Positions 1 through 6,917 of a stretch of 44,489 nucleotides of DNA are shown piece by piece. The stretch covers positions 1 to 44,489 of the forward strand of contig DPJG01000014.1 in the NCBI GenBank assembly GCA_003543135.1. Direction: 5' to 3'. Source of the DNA: Rheinheimera sp. Lineage in GTDB: Bacteria > Pseudomonadota > Gammaproteobacteria > Enterobacterales > Alteromonadaceae. A program made the position numbers and the translations under genes. Each line of letters opens with the position of its first letter. Within the stretch, counting starts at the first letter, position 1. Under the pieces are notes generated by a model. That model saw nothing but the letters and a program-made list of their open reading frames with translations. It had not been told where the DNA came from and did not search any database.

Positions 1-375
1 TGTCCGGACAAACCGAAATACGCACAAGATCCTCTGTACTCCAAAGCCACCCCGATAAGTAAATGGTTTAATAGAACTCTGATGCAAAAACTGTCGATTT
101 CAAAATCAGACACTCAGAAACATCGTCAGTTGATCGATATGTATTGCTTGCGCAAAACCGGAATTTGTTACCTCATGCAACGCGGCGTTCCGCTGGATAT
201 CATTCAACGTCTCGTTGGGCATAGCCAGAACACTTCGATGACAATAAAGCACTATGCTCAAGGCGTCGGCCCGAGTCTTCAGGTTCTACAGGAGGCTATC
301 AATAAAATCGACTATTTCTCAGATAACTGGGATGGCTCGTATGATAGTGAACTTGATGAAGAATTTTTTACTTAG
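1..375 (+). CDS. Tyrosine recombinase / integrase, C-terminal part
   Basis: The frame is open from the first base, so this is the end of a longer gene whose start lies outside the window. The visible 124 residues carry the catalytic C-terminus of the phage integrase family: an LRKT segment supplying box II arginine, the LVGHS box with its histidine, and HYAQ with the nucleophilic tyrosine. In most relatives box II reads HxLRHT; here the histidine three residues before the arginine is a tyrosine (YCLRKT), a tolerated but less common variant. After the tyrosine follow about 35 residues, acidic at the end. The enzyme would catalyse excision and integration of the element; it reads toward the putative att site about 870 bp downstream. 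Family is clear; whether the complete gene is intact cannot be seen. Confidence 0.85.
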   Translation, partial: CPDKPKYAQDPLYSKATPISKWFNRTLMQKLSISKSDTQKHRQLIDMYCLRKTGICYLMQRGVPLDIIQRLVGHSQNTSMTIKHYAQGVGPSLQVLQEAINKIDYFSDNWDGSYDSELDEEFFT

Positions 376-547
376 TCGATTATGGGTAGAGACGAGACTC
401 GTTCTTGTCTCGTTGAGGCAGCAAAACTTGTGAGATAGATAAAGTGTTGTTTTATCATTTTGGCAATCCCCCCCATTTTAAACTCAAGTAAAAAGTAGGA
501 ACTGAACTACACGGCCACAATACAGGCTTCCCACGATTGGCCTTGAG

Positions 548-922
548 TTAGACTATTTCAATCTCCCCGTCGCCATATGGAGTACTGGTTTTGAACTTCA
601 CTTGACGTCCCTTGTAGATACCGTAGAACAGGACACCTGCAACTAGGAGCGCTATCCATGCGATGAGAGCAATCTCTGCACCACCGAGCGAAGCCGTCAT
701 ATTTGGCTTGATGATGCGGTCCAATTCTGAGTGCTCTCCTGACATATGTTTTTTTATCTCTTCTTCGACGAGCTTCCAATTCTCACATTGTTTCAGCCGT
801 GGCCACAGTTTTGAATTGATGTCTGGTCTTTCTGATACAAACCGAATTGCAACTGCCCCCCGTTTAACAGCCTGATCTAACTGTTTGTAAAACCCCTTGC
901 TTTCACTGAAAACTAGTTGCAT
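548..922 (-). CDS. Unknown small membrane protein carried by the integrative element
   Basis: A 124-residue protein starting at ATG 922 behind a good AAGGAAG ribosome site. The first 75 residues are soluble and charged, then comes one clear hydrophobic segment (about residues 83-105, AEIALIAWIALLVAG...), then a short tail ending in acidic residues. I do not recognise the family. It lies between the integrase and the att remnant, reading opposite to the integrase, so it is probably element cargo or an accessory gene. A single-pass membrane protein with a mainly cytoplasmic or periplasmic head is all the sequence supports. A shorter open frame on the opposite strand is considered a shadow. Confidence 0.6.
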   Translation of the reverse strand: MQLVFSESKGFYKQLDQAVKRGAVAIRFVSERPDINSKLWPRLKQCENWKLVEEEIKKHMSGEHSELDRIIKPNMTASLGGAEIALIAWIALLVAGVLFYGIYKGRQVKFKTSTPYGDGEIEIV

Positions 923-1243
923 CTGCCTTCCTTATAAATCGTGAGCGATATTCTGGAAACTGTTTGTGTTTGTTCGATGATCAAGCATCAATCGTGTTTG
1001 AGTCAAACATTATGAGGAACGTTTGTCTTGCATCTGATTGATTTTCATTGAGGAGCCACAGTTAGTGGTCGATGATTCGAGTCTGTTTCTTGTGCAATCG
1101 ATGTATTTTTGGAACGAGCAAATTAGAAAAACTTTGCCACAAAACTTTACCACAGCGAGATATTTTGTATCTTGCAAACCCATGTGAACTGATTTATTAT
1201 CATAAAATACAGTGGGTTAGGTGTTAAATAAAAACGTGGTGGA

Positions 1244-1263
1244 GAATCCCTCTCTCTCCGCCA
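1244..1263 (+). other. tRNA-Ser 3' end remnant, putative att site
   Basis: The 20 bases starting GAATCCC and ending CTCCGCCA match the 3' end of a gammaproteobacterial tRNA-Ser, from the middle of the T-loop through acceptor strand to an encoded CCA. The bases to the left do not continue a tRNA: the expected GGTTC is replaced by GTGGA and no anticodon arm or 5' strand follows upstream. This is what a duplicated attachment core looks like after integration. It is directly followed by a strong terminator that would have ended the original tRNA transcript. A decayed tRNA is the alternative. Confidence 0.75.
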
Positions 1264-1313
1264 GATATAAAACAAAAGCCCCGTACGAAAGTACGGGGCT
1301 TTTGTTTTATATC
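1264..1313. terminator. Strong bidirectional terminator downstream of the tRNA-Ser remnant
   Basis: A perfect 23-bp inverted repeat (1264-1286 with 1291-1313) closed by a GAAA tetraloop; the GC core CCCCGTAC is flanked by A and T runs so that it can work on either strand. It starts on the base after the CCA end, so it was presumably the terminator of the tRNA before the element arrived. Confidence 0.85.
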
Positions 1314-1479
1314 TGCTGGTGAAAGCGGATTGGTGAGAAGCCTTAGTTCGACAAACCGGCAGGATTGCCGGTTTGGACCTTGCGGAGCGAGGCCCGAAGG
1401 GCGAGGGGCAGGGAGCCCCGAGTCAATCCCTGAATACGAAAGTGCGGGGCTTTTGTTTTATATCTGTTGGTGAAAGCGG
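1284..1479 (+). repeat. Imperfect 151-bp-spaced duplication of the terminator segment
   Basis: The 45 bases at 1284-1328 recur at 1435-1479 with two differences. The repeat includes the right half of the terminator and a TGGTGAAAGCGG stretch. Between the copies lies a GC-rich segment (about 1350-1430) with a hairpin AAACCGGCA/TGCCGGTTT and a run of AGG/GGAGCC-like words. The second copy lost the pairing A-rich left arm, so only the first makes the full hairpin. TGGTGAAAGCGG resembles a tRNA-Ser D-arm, hinting at a tandem tRNA array now eroded; that part is speculation. Confidence 0.6.
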
Positions 1480-1595
1480 CTTTGGTTTAAACCCTGGATA
1501 AAACCTAATGCTCAGGTACCCAAAGTAAATCACTGTGAAACTCAACCGCTTTTGCTAAAATCCTGTTTTTTGCATTTTGCTGCCGGAACCTTCTG

Positions 1596-2735
1596 ATGTT
1601 ATGCCCTTATTTTATTGCCGACACTTGCCGCTCTTGCTCCGCGCTTGATGCGGCTTATGCAGTGCAGCTGGAGACAAAACAGCTGCAGTTGCAAAAACTG
1701 CTTGGCAATTTTTCCGGTTATCAGTTATTGCCTGCCGTTGCATCTTCGGAAGCAGCATTTCGCAATAAAGCCAAAATGGTGGTGATGGGCAGCGCAGATG
1801 ATCCTGTGCTTGGCATTGTGAATCATCATCAGCAACAGGTGGAGTTGACCGCTTGCCCTTTGTATCCGCCTGCTTTTCAGCAGGCTTTTGCCCATATCCG
1901 CAGTTTTATCCGGCTGGCCCAACTGCAGCCTTATCAGCTTGCTGACAAAAAAGGTGAGCTGAAATTTGTATTGTTAACACAGAGTCAGGCCACAGGGCAG
2001 TGGATGCTGCGTTTTGTGCTGCGTTCAAAAAACCATCTGGCTTCTATTATCAAACACTTGCCGACGCTACAGCAGCAATGGCCTGAGCTTTTGCTGTGTT
2101 CTGTGAATTTACAGCCTGAGCATAAAGCAGTATTAGAGGGTGAAACGGAAATTGTGCTGACAGAGCAACAACAACTGCCTGAGCAGCTAAATGATGTGCC
2201 GCTTTTTATTCAGCCCCAAAGTTTTTTTCAGACCAACCCTGTGCTGGCTGCGCAGTTGTACCAAAGCGCCCGCGACTGGACTGCTGATTTGCCTATCAAG
2301 CGGGTTTGGGATTTGTTTTGTGGTGTCGGTGGTTTTGCACTACATCTGGCAAAAAGCGGGCGTGAGATCACTGGCATTGAAATATCGCCGGCCGCTATTG
2401 CCTGTGCCCAGCGTTCAGCTGCGCTGATGCAGGATGTCAAATTACAGTTTCAGGCGCTGGACGCTGATGCCTTTGCCAAAGCTCAGCAACAAAGCCCGGA
2501 CCTGTTGGTGGTGAACCCACCAAGGCGGGGTTTAGGTGCTGCGCTTTGCCGGACTGTCAGCCAGCTGCAACCAGTCTGGTTATTGTATTCAAGCTGTAAT
2601 CCACAAAGTCTGGTGCAGGATTTAGCTGCACTTGCAGACTATCAGCTTGAGAAAGCGCAGCTGTTTGATTTTTTCCCTCATACCAATCATGCCGAAGTCT
2701 TGTGTTTATTAAAGCGCCGCGACAGTAGCCTTTAA
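1596..2735 (+). CDS. rlmC: 23S rRNA (uracil-C5)-methyltransferase RlmC
   Basis: A 379-residue protein of the RumA/RumB/TrmA family, about the length of E. coli RlmC. Family knowledge: it makes 5-methyluridine at U747 of 23S rRNA (helix 35) using S-adenosylmethionine. Seen: the N-terminus MLCPYFIADTCRSCS has the Cys-rich cluster that with a later Cys (TACPLYPPAF) holds a 4Fe-4S centre; WDLFCGVGGFALHLA is the SAM-binding motif; VVNPPRRG is motif IV; SSCNPQSL near residue 334 carries the catalytic cysteine and HAEVL the general base glutamate. Start ATG 1596 matches the homologues, which begin only a few residues before the first Cys. It stands alone, 330 bp after the tRNA remnant. It is the first normal chromosomal gene to the right of the element. 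Confidence 0.93.
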   Translation: MLCPYFIADTCRSCSALDAAYAVQLETKQLQLQKLLGNFSGYQLLPAVASSEAAFRNKAKMVVMGSADDPVLGIVNHHQQQVELTACPLYPPAFQQAFAHIRSFIRLAQLQPYQLADKKGELKFVLLTQSQATGQWMLRFVLRSKNHLASIIKHLPTLQQQWPELLLCSVNLQPEHKAVLEGETEIVLTEQQQLPEQLNDVPLFIQPQSFFQTNPVLAAQLYQSARDWTADLPIKRVWDLFCGVGGFALHLAKSGREITGIEISPAAIACAQRSAALMQDVKLQFQALDADAFAKAQQQSPDLLVVNPPRRGLGAALCRTVSQLQPVWLLYSSCNPQSLVQDLAALADYQLEKAQLFDFFPHTNHAEVLCLLKRRDSSL

Positions 2736-2807
2736 CATTATTTCGTCGCAGTGAAAGCCTGGTATTTTACTGCGACCTTGGTATTCGTTTATTTTGTTCA
2801 GCCCCTT

Positions 2808-3329
2808 TTATGGCTCACACAGAGCCGGCGTTGGTAACTGCAGTGTAGTCAGGCTAATGAAGTTGTTGCCATCAAACTGCAGTTGATAAATCAGACCATA
2901 ATCCTGCTCTGTCAGTGGCGTTTGCGGCGTTTTGCTTAGTAGCTCCGCAAGCTGTGGCACCGTGTTGCTGTGACCGACCACCAGTGCATTTTGTTGCTGC
3001 TGTATCAGTCTGTTGGCAAGGTTTTGTATGTCTGCTGCCGGATAACCTTCTAAGTGACGGCTTGGACTTAATAAAGCCGCCGCTGTTAATTGGGTGCGTT
3101 GATATCCGCTGTGATACAGTTTTGTCAGCGGCACCCTGGCCAATAAAGTCGCCAATGCTGCCGCCTGTGCTTTTCCGCAGGCCGACAACGCCGGATCTTT
3201 AGCTGCCGCTTCACCGGCAGCTTTATTGACTTCAGCCTTGTGGGCGTGACGTACCAGATACAACTGATATGGTGCGGCTTGTACTGCACAAGTTGCGAGG
3301 CTCACTAAGCTTACAAACAAAATTTTCAA
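2808..3329 (-). CDS. Periplasmic histidine phosphatase family protein (SixA/PGM-like)
   Basis: A 173-residue protein of the histidine phosphatase superfamily. It begins with a signal peptide (MKILFVSLVSLATCAVQAA, cleavage near residue 19), so it should act in the periplasm. The catalytic LVRHAHK places the phospho-accepting histidine at residue 28; SGYQRTQLTA is the second arginine block and VVGHSNTVP the second histidine. The substrate is unknown; SixA-like enzymes dephosphorylate phosphohistidine, but exported relatives have varied substrates. The only in-frame start is TTG at 3329, behind AGGGG, with a stop codon two codons further upstream, so a weak start codon is used. It is divergent from the TonB gene with a 70-bp gap. 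Confidence 0.8.
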   Translation of the reverse strand: MKILFVSLVSLATCAVQAAPYQLYLVRHAHKAEVNKAAGEAAAKDPALSACGKAQAAALATLLARVPLTKLYHSGYQRTQLTAAALLSPSRHLEGYPAADIQNLANRLIQQQQNALVVGHSNTVPQLAELLSKTPQTPLTEQDYGLIYQLQFDGNNFISLTTLQLPTPALCEP

Positions 3330-3399
3330 AATTATTTAACCCCTTTTGCTGCGCTCAATCGTCCAATGTCTGAAAAACACCATCAACAAGGAGCAGGAC

Positions 3400-4038
3400 A
3401 TGAGCAGCACTATGTCAGTATCTTATGCGGCACAAACACCATGGCAGGCTCGGTTGGGCACTGTAGTGTTGGCAATTTTTATCACTTTGATGTTATTTCA
3501 GCTGATGGCGGCTTTGTTGGACAACGACATTGCACCACCGCCGCCGTTACCTCCACAGATGGCAGTGGAACTGTCTGCCCCCAGAGATGACAGTGCAGCA
3601 CAGCCGAAAATAACCTTAGAGCCACCGCCACCTCCTGTTGAACCCCCTGCACAACAACCTGTTGATTTGGGTTCAGAGCTGCAGCCTTTTGCGCTGGAGG
3701 TTACGTCAGTGGTGCCCGATATTGCCATCAGCGCTCAGCAGGGGCAATACCCGCAAGTCGCAGATGCCCAGGCCAGGCCATTAGTGCGCGTTGAACCTCA
3801 ATATCCACCAGCTGCAGCGCGGGATGGCGTCAGTGGTTGGGTACAACTGAGTTTTAGTATTGACGCCACAGGGGCTGTAACTGAAGTTGTAGTGCTGGAT
3901 GCAGAACCGAAACGGGTGTTTGAACAGGCCGCTATCCGGGCGTTAAAACGCTGGAAATATCAGCCTTCACTGGAGCAGGGTAAGGCTGCTAAAACCACGG
4001 GCCTAACTGTGCAGCTGGATTTTAATCTGGAACCCTGA
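3400..4038 (+). CDS. tonB: TonB-family energy transducer
   Basis: A 212-residue TonB paralogue. Seen: a short cytoplasmic tail, one membrane anchor (about residues 19-40, TVVLAIFITLMLFQLMAALL), a proline-rich spacer (PPPPLPPQ, EPPPPPVEPPAQQP) that spans the periplasm, and a C-terminal TonB domain from about residue 125 (VRVEPQYPPAAARDGVSGWV ... ALKRWKYQP). Role in the family: passes energy from ExbB/ExbD to outer-membrane receptors. No exbB or exbD is adjacent. The start at 3400 is chosen over an upstream start at 3346 because AAGGAG lies just before it and the cytoplasmic tail is then of usual length. The gene precedes the sigma factor with a 135-bp gap and could serve the TonB-dependent receptor at 35.6 kb, but that is not shown. 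Confidence 0.88.
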   Translation: MSSTMSVSYAAQTPWQARLGTVVLAIFITLMLFQLMAALLDNDIAPPPPLPPQMAVELSAPRDDSAAQPKITLEPPPPPVEPPAQQPVDLGSELQPFALEVTSVVPDIAISAQQGQYPQVADAQARPLVRVEPQYPPAAARDGVSGWVQLSFSIDATGAVTEVVVLDAEPKRVFEQAAIRALKRWKYQPSLEQGKAAKTTGLTVQLDFNLEP

Positions 4039-4173
4039 CAATGCCTGTGGCACATTGATCAGGCTGGCAAAATAAACACATACAGACCTCGTTTGGCGGC
4101 GCTTTGGCTGAGAGGCCCGGGCGCCAGCAGCCTGAATGAAAAACAAAAAGAACAATAGCCGGCAGGAGTGTTT

Positions 4174-4818
4174 ATGGGATGGAAACAAATCAGTATCCGG
4201 CTGAGCGGCTTTACCCTGGGGGCGCCAGCGCAAGCCGACAGCCGGCACGACGAGCTTGGCTGGTTGTTCCGAAGTCATGCCGATGCTTTGTATCATTTTT
4301 TATTGAAACAAAGTGATGCTGAGCTGGCGCAGGATATCAGCCAGCAAAGCTGGTTAAAGGTGCTGGAATTGCAAAAAAGTCAGCTAGAACCTGCTGAGTT
4401 GGCGGCAAAGAATGTTGACACAAATCACCACAGAGCCGCAGATGACCGGACCAAACCCTGTTTTCAGCAGCGTTGTCAGTTTAAGACCTGGTTATTTACC
4501 CTGGCCAGAAATGCACTTTTTGATGAACTGCGCCGCCGGCAACGCTGGAGCGGGCTTGAGCTTAGTGAAGAAACCATATTGGACACGCATGCCAGTCAGC
4601 TTGATGTGTTGGTGGCTGCAGAGCGGCAACAGGCATTACAGCAAGCCATTGCTGTTTTGCCGTTATTACAAAAAGAAGCTTTGTTATTGCAGCTCGAAGG
4701 TTTTTCGCTGGAAGAAATAGCCAGCATTAGCGGCAGTGCAGCCGAAACGGTAAAAAGCCGGCTCAGATATGCAAGAGCCAGTCTCAGTCAAGCTCTGGAG
4801 CATTACCATGACCTCTAA
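4174..4818 (+). CDS. ECF-like sigma-70 family RNA polymerase sigma factor
   Basis: A 214-residue sigma factor. Region 2 runs from about residue 30 (ELGWLFRSHADALYHFLL) to 130, with FKTWLFTLARNALFDELRRRQRW as the -10-recognising helix. Region 4 (about 160-208) has EALLLQLEGFSLEEIASISGS followed by the -35-recognising helix AAETVKSRLRYARASL. Between the first region-2 helices and the FKTWLF helix sits a loop of about 35 residues containing NHHRAADDRTKPC, longer than usual. The start at ATG 4174 follows AGGAG by five bases; an in-frame GTG at 4168 is the alternative. The next gene starts inside this one (11-bp overlap), as sigma/anti-sigma pairs often do. Target promoters are unknown. Confidence 0.87.
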   Translation: MGWKQISIRLSGFTLGAPAQADSRHDELGWLFRSHADALYHFLLKQSDAELAQDISQQSWLKVLELQKSQLEPAELAAKNVDTNHHRAADDRTKPCFQQRCQFKTWLFTLARNALFDELRRRQRWSGLELSEETILDTHASQLDVLVAAERQQALQQAIAVLPLLQKEALLLQLEGFSLEEIASISGSAAETVKSRLRYARASLSQALEHYHDL

Positions 4819-5650
4819 GCACAAAGAGCACTTTGCACAGCAGCTTACATCGCAGAGCTGCGAAGCTGATAAGTCAACAACCCCGGGACAAACAACTGCA
4901 CAGCAGGTTGTTTATCCGCAGGCCGACTCTCAACAGCAAGCGCAACAACAGCAGCAGGCAAAAGCCGATAGCAACACAGCAGCAGCTTCAGCGGGATCTG
5001 AACAGCTCACCGCTGCGCTTGAGCTTTGGTACCGCCAAAGTGCACAGCAACATCAAATGCCTGTGCAGCAGAAGCAGTTGCTGTTGCGGCAGCTGCAACA
5101 GAGGACCAGGCCAAAATTCAGGCTGATACACTTAAAGCTGTTTGCACAGCAACTGGCCGGCTGGTTCAGTTATTCGAAATTGCAGGCACTGACTGCAGTT
5201 TTTGCACTTGGTTTGGGCTGGTTTTTAATTCAGCAACAGCAGCAGTTGTCTTATCAAATCAGCCAGACCAACAGCTTTTATCCGGTACAGATCCACCAGC
5301 TGAATTCTGAAAAAATTTCCACAGGATCCTTAAGTGCCGCGCAGCAGCGCCAGCAAATATTCAGCCAGAGTTACCAGGATTACCAACAGAGTGTGGCGTC
5401 AGGGCATGCCATCAAACAGCAGGTGCTGGTACGACAGTCTGCCGACAGCGGCTGGCTGCTCGATGCCTGCAGCAAACTCAGGTTGCAGCTGAGCGAAGGT
5501 TGGTTGGAGCAGTTTAAATTGCAGCAACAATGGACGGAACCACAATGGGCGCAACTTGCCGCAAGCCGTTACCTTCAAGTGTCGACCGGTGCTCAGGGTG
5601 AAATTATTGCGCTGCAGGCCTCGGCAAATCCGCCTTCTTGTGCACCTTAA
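4808..5650 (+). CDS. Gln-rich single-pass membrane protein, probable anti-sigma partner
   Basis: A 280-residue protein whose ATG (4808) lies within the end of the sigma gene, implying translational coupling. The first 65 residues are low complexity and rich in Gln (SQQQAQQQQQA), then a helical stretch (LELWYRQSAQQHQMPVQQKQLLLRQL, residues 71-96), one membrane segment (about 125-141, LQALTAVFALGLGWFLI), and a periplasmic domain of about 135 residues. I do not recognise a named family. Position, coupling and topology fit an anti-sigma factor that holds the sigma factor at the membrane, but a classic ZAS zinc motif (HxxxCxxC) is not visible. Function is therefore inferred from context. Confidence 0.65.
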   Translation: MTSKHKEHFAQQLTSQSCEADKSTTPGQTTAQQVVYPQADSQQQAQQQQQAKADSNTAAASAGSEQLTAALELWYRQSAQQHQMPVQQKQLLLRQLQQRTRPKFRLIHLKLFAQQLAGWFSYSKLQALTAVFALGLGWFLIQQQQQLSYQISQTNSFYPVQIHQLNSEKISTGSLSAAQQRQQIFSQSYQDYQQSVASGHAIKQQVLVRQSADSGWLLDACSKLRLQLSEGWLEQFKLQQQWTEPQWAQLAASRYLQVSTGAQGEIIALQASANPPSCAP

Positions 5651-5834
5651 TAGCAGCTTTTATTGATGTGCAAACTGCAACTGCCGGCGCTGGTTGAACC
5701 ACAGCGCCAGGCTGCTAATGTGGTTTTGTCTTCCCATGCACTGCCATAACAGAGAAAAAACCACAGAGCGCTTCGTGCTGCCGCTGCTCTGCGGTAATAT
5801 AACGCCGTTGTAGTGTCTGCCGTTGTGAGCTCTG

Positions 5835-6332
5835 ATGACTGATTTAATTTACCTGCGTTCTTACCCCGAGACTATTTTGCAACAGGTGCGTCTGGCGCTG
5901 CAAAATGGCAGTCTGGGACAGAGCCTTCAGCGCCGTTATCCGGAACAAAACCACAATATTCAGACTGACAAAGCTTTGTATGAGCTGACTTTACAGCTGA
6001 AACAACAGTTTATGAAAAGCAGCGACCCTATCAGCAAGGTGCAGTTTGACCCAAAAATTCATGTGATCCACAACGCCCTGGGCACTCACAGCCAAGTCAG
6101 CAGGGTGCAGGGCGGCAAGCTGAAAAGTAAAAATGAAATCCGTGTCGCCAGCTTGTTAAAACAAATGCCTTTGCCTATTCTGCGCATGGTGGTTGTACAT
6201 GAATTAGCCCATTTGCGGGAAAAAGATCACAACAAGGCGTTTTATCAATTGTGTCAGTACATGGAACCCCAGTATCATCAACTGGAACTGGATTTACGGT
6301 TGTTCCTGACCTGGCGCGACAGTCAAAGCTGA
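5835..6332 (+). CDS. YgjP-type M48-like metallopeptidase domain protein
   Basis: A 165-residue protein of the YgjP/DUF45 family of putative zinc peptidases. The zinc-binding helix VVVHELAHLREKDHNKAF gives HExxH at residues 122-126, followed by the conserved HNKAF histidine at 132 and a C-terminal MEPQYHQLE. The N-terminal half (residues 1-60) is variable. No signal peptide, so it is cytoplasmic. Family members are widespread but their substrate is not established. The ribosome site is weak (GTGAGC). It is followed after 41 bp by the AIG2-like gene, probably in one transcript. Confidence 0.8.
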   Translation: MTDLIYLRSYPETILQQVRLALQNGSLGQSLQRRYPEQNHNIQTDKALYELTLQLKQQFMKSSDPISKVQFDPKIHVIHNALGTHSQVSRVQGGKLKSKNEIRVASLLKQMPLPILRMVVVHELAHLREKDHNKAFYQLCQYMEPQYHQLELDLRLFLTWRDSQS

Positions 6333-6373
6333 ATCAGCAGGGCAACAAGCCGGATGGCGTTAAGGAGGAGCAG

Positions 6374-6832
6374 ATGGCTCAGACAACACATATTTTTGTC
6401 TATGGTTTATTAACTTTTCCCGAGATTGTCACTGCCATTACCGGCCAGCAGATCCAGATGAAACCCGCAGTGTTAACAGGATTTCGCCGTTATGGGTTAA
6501 GCCAAAGCCCAACCCAAGCTCCGGTGCCTGTGTTATTAGCAGAGCCGGGTTATCGGCAGCGCGGACAACTGCTGCTGAATGTGGACGAGCAGGCGGTTAA
6601 AAAATTAGATTTTTTTGAAGATCTGGACTCAGGGCATTATGTAAAAACTGCGGTCCGGGTTGAAGTTGAAGGTCAGTGGCTGGATGCCTTTTGTTATTGT
6701 GCCGGACCGGCGCTGGCACCTTATGCCAGTGGCGACTGGTCGCCAGAACAAGTGACAGAACAGGACAAATTTTATTTTATTCAAACATTGATCCCAGAAA
6801 TGCTGGCTGCACTGGCAAAGGGTTCGCAGTAA
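6374..6832 (+). CDS. Gamma-glutamylcyclotransferase / AIG2-like protein
   Basis: A 152-residue cytoplasmic protein of the AIG2/GGCT fold. Seen: the opening IFVYGLLTFPEIV gives the substrate-loop YG-L motif, GFRRYGL follows the second strand, and LDFFEDLDSGHY supplies the acidic residue that is catalytic in gamma-glutamylamine cyclotransferases. Family enzymes release 5-oxoproline from gamma-glutamyl amides or amino acids; the exact substrate is unknown. The start at 6374 is set by AAGGAGGAG just upstream; an earlier in-frame ATG would overlap the preceding peptidase gene and lacks a ribosome site. Confidence 0.8.
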   Translation: MAQTTHIFVYGLLTFPEIVTAITGQQIQMKPAVLTGFRRYGLSQSPTQAPVPVLLAEPGYRQRGQLLLNVDEQAVKKLDFFEDLDSGHYVKTAVRVEVEGQWLDAFCYCAGPALAPYASGDWSPEQVTEQDKFYFIQTLIPEMLAALAKGSQ

Positions 6833-6917
6833 AAATTTTACGCTGTGTTCCGAGTACCAGTGGCATTTTGCAGGCTTGTGCTGCACCGCAGTCAGGGTTT
6901 TGGGCCCGGAAGGAATT

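Larger units (their letters stand above)
1..1263. mobile_element. Right end of a tRNA-Ser-integrated genetic element
   Basis: Seen: a tyrosine recombinase C-terminus enters from the left edge, followed by one unknown gene and then 20 bp matching the end of a tRNA-Ser (half T-loop, T-stem, acceptor stem, CCA), with no tRNA body upstream. Known: site-specific islands often integrate at tRNA 3' ends and leave a duplicated end fragment at the far junction. Inferred: the element extends left out of the window, the intact tRNA-Ser lies at its other end, and normal chromosome resumes at 1264. The stretch 923-1240 holds no recognisable gene and is AT-rich. Confidence 0.7.

Noticed and set aside
663-875. 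Open frame on the plus strand opposite the 548-922 gene
   Set aside because: No ribosome site and composition unlike a protein; the minus-strand gene has a strong start.
1201-1263. A complete tRNA-Ser ending at 1263
   Set aside because: Upstream bases do not pair to give acceptor, D or anticodon arms; only the 3' end is present.
4920-4990. CAG/CAA microsatellite in the Gln-rich gene
   Set aside because: The repeats are mixed codons with interruptions, within a coherent reading frame; not a simple repeat tract.
5686-5708. GGCGCTG/CAGCGCC stem as a terminator for the sigma/anti-sigma operon
   Set aside because: No T tract follows, so only a weak hairpin; not listed as a terminator.
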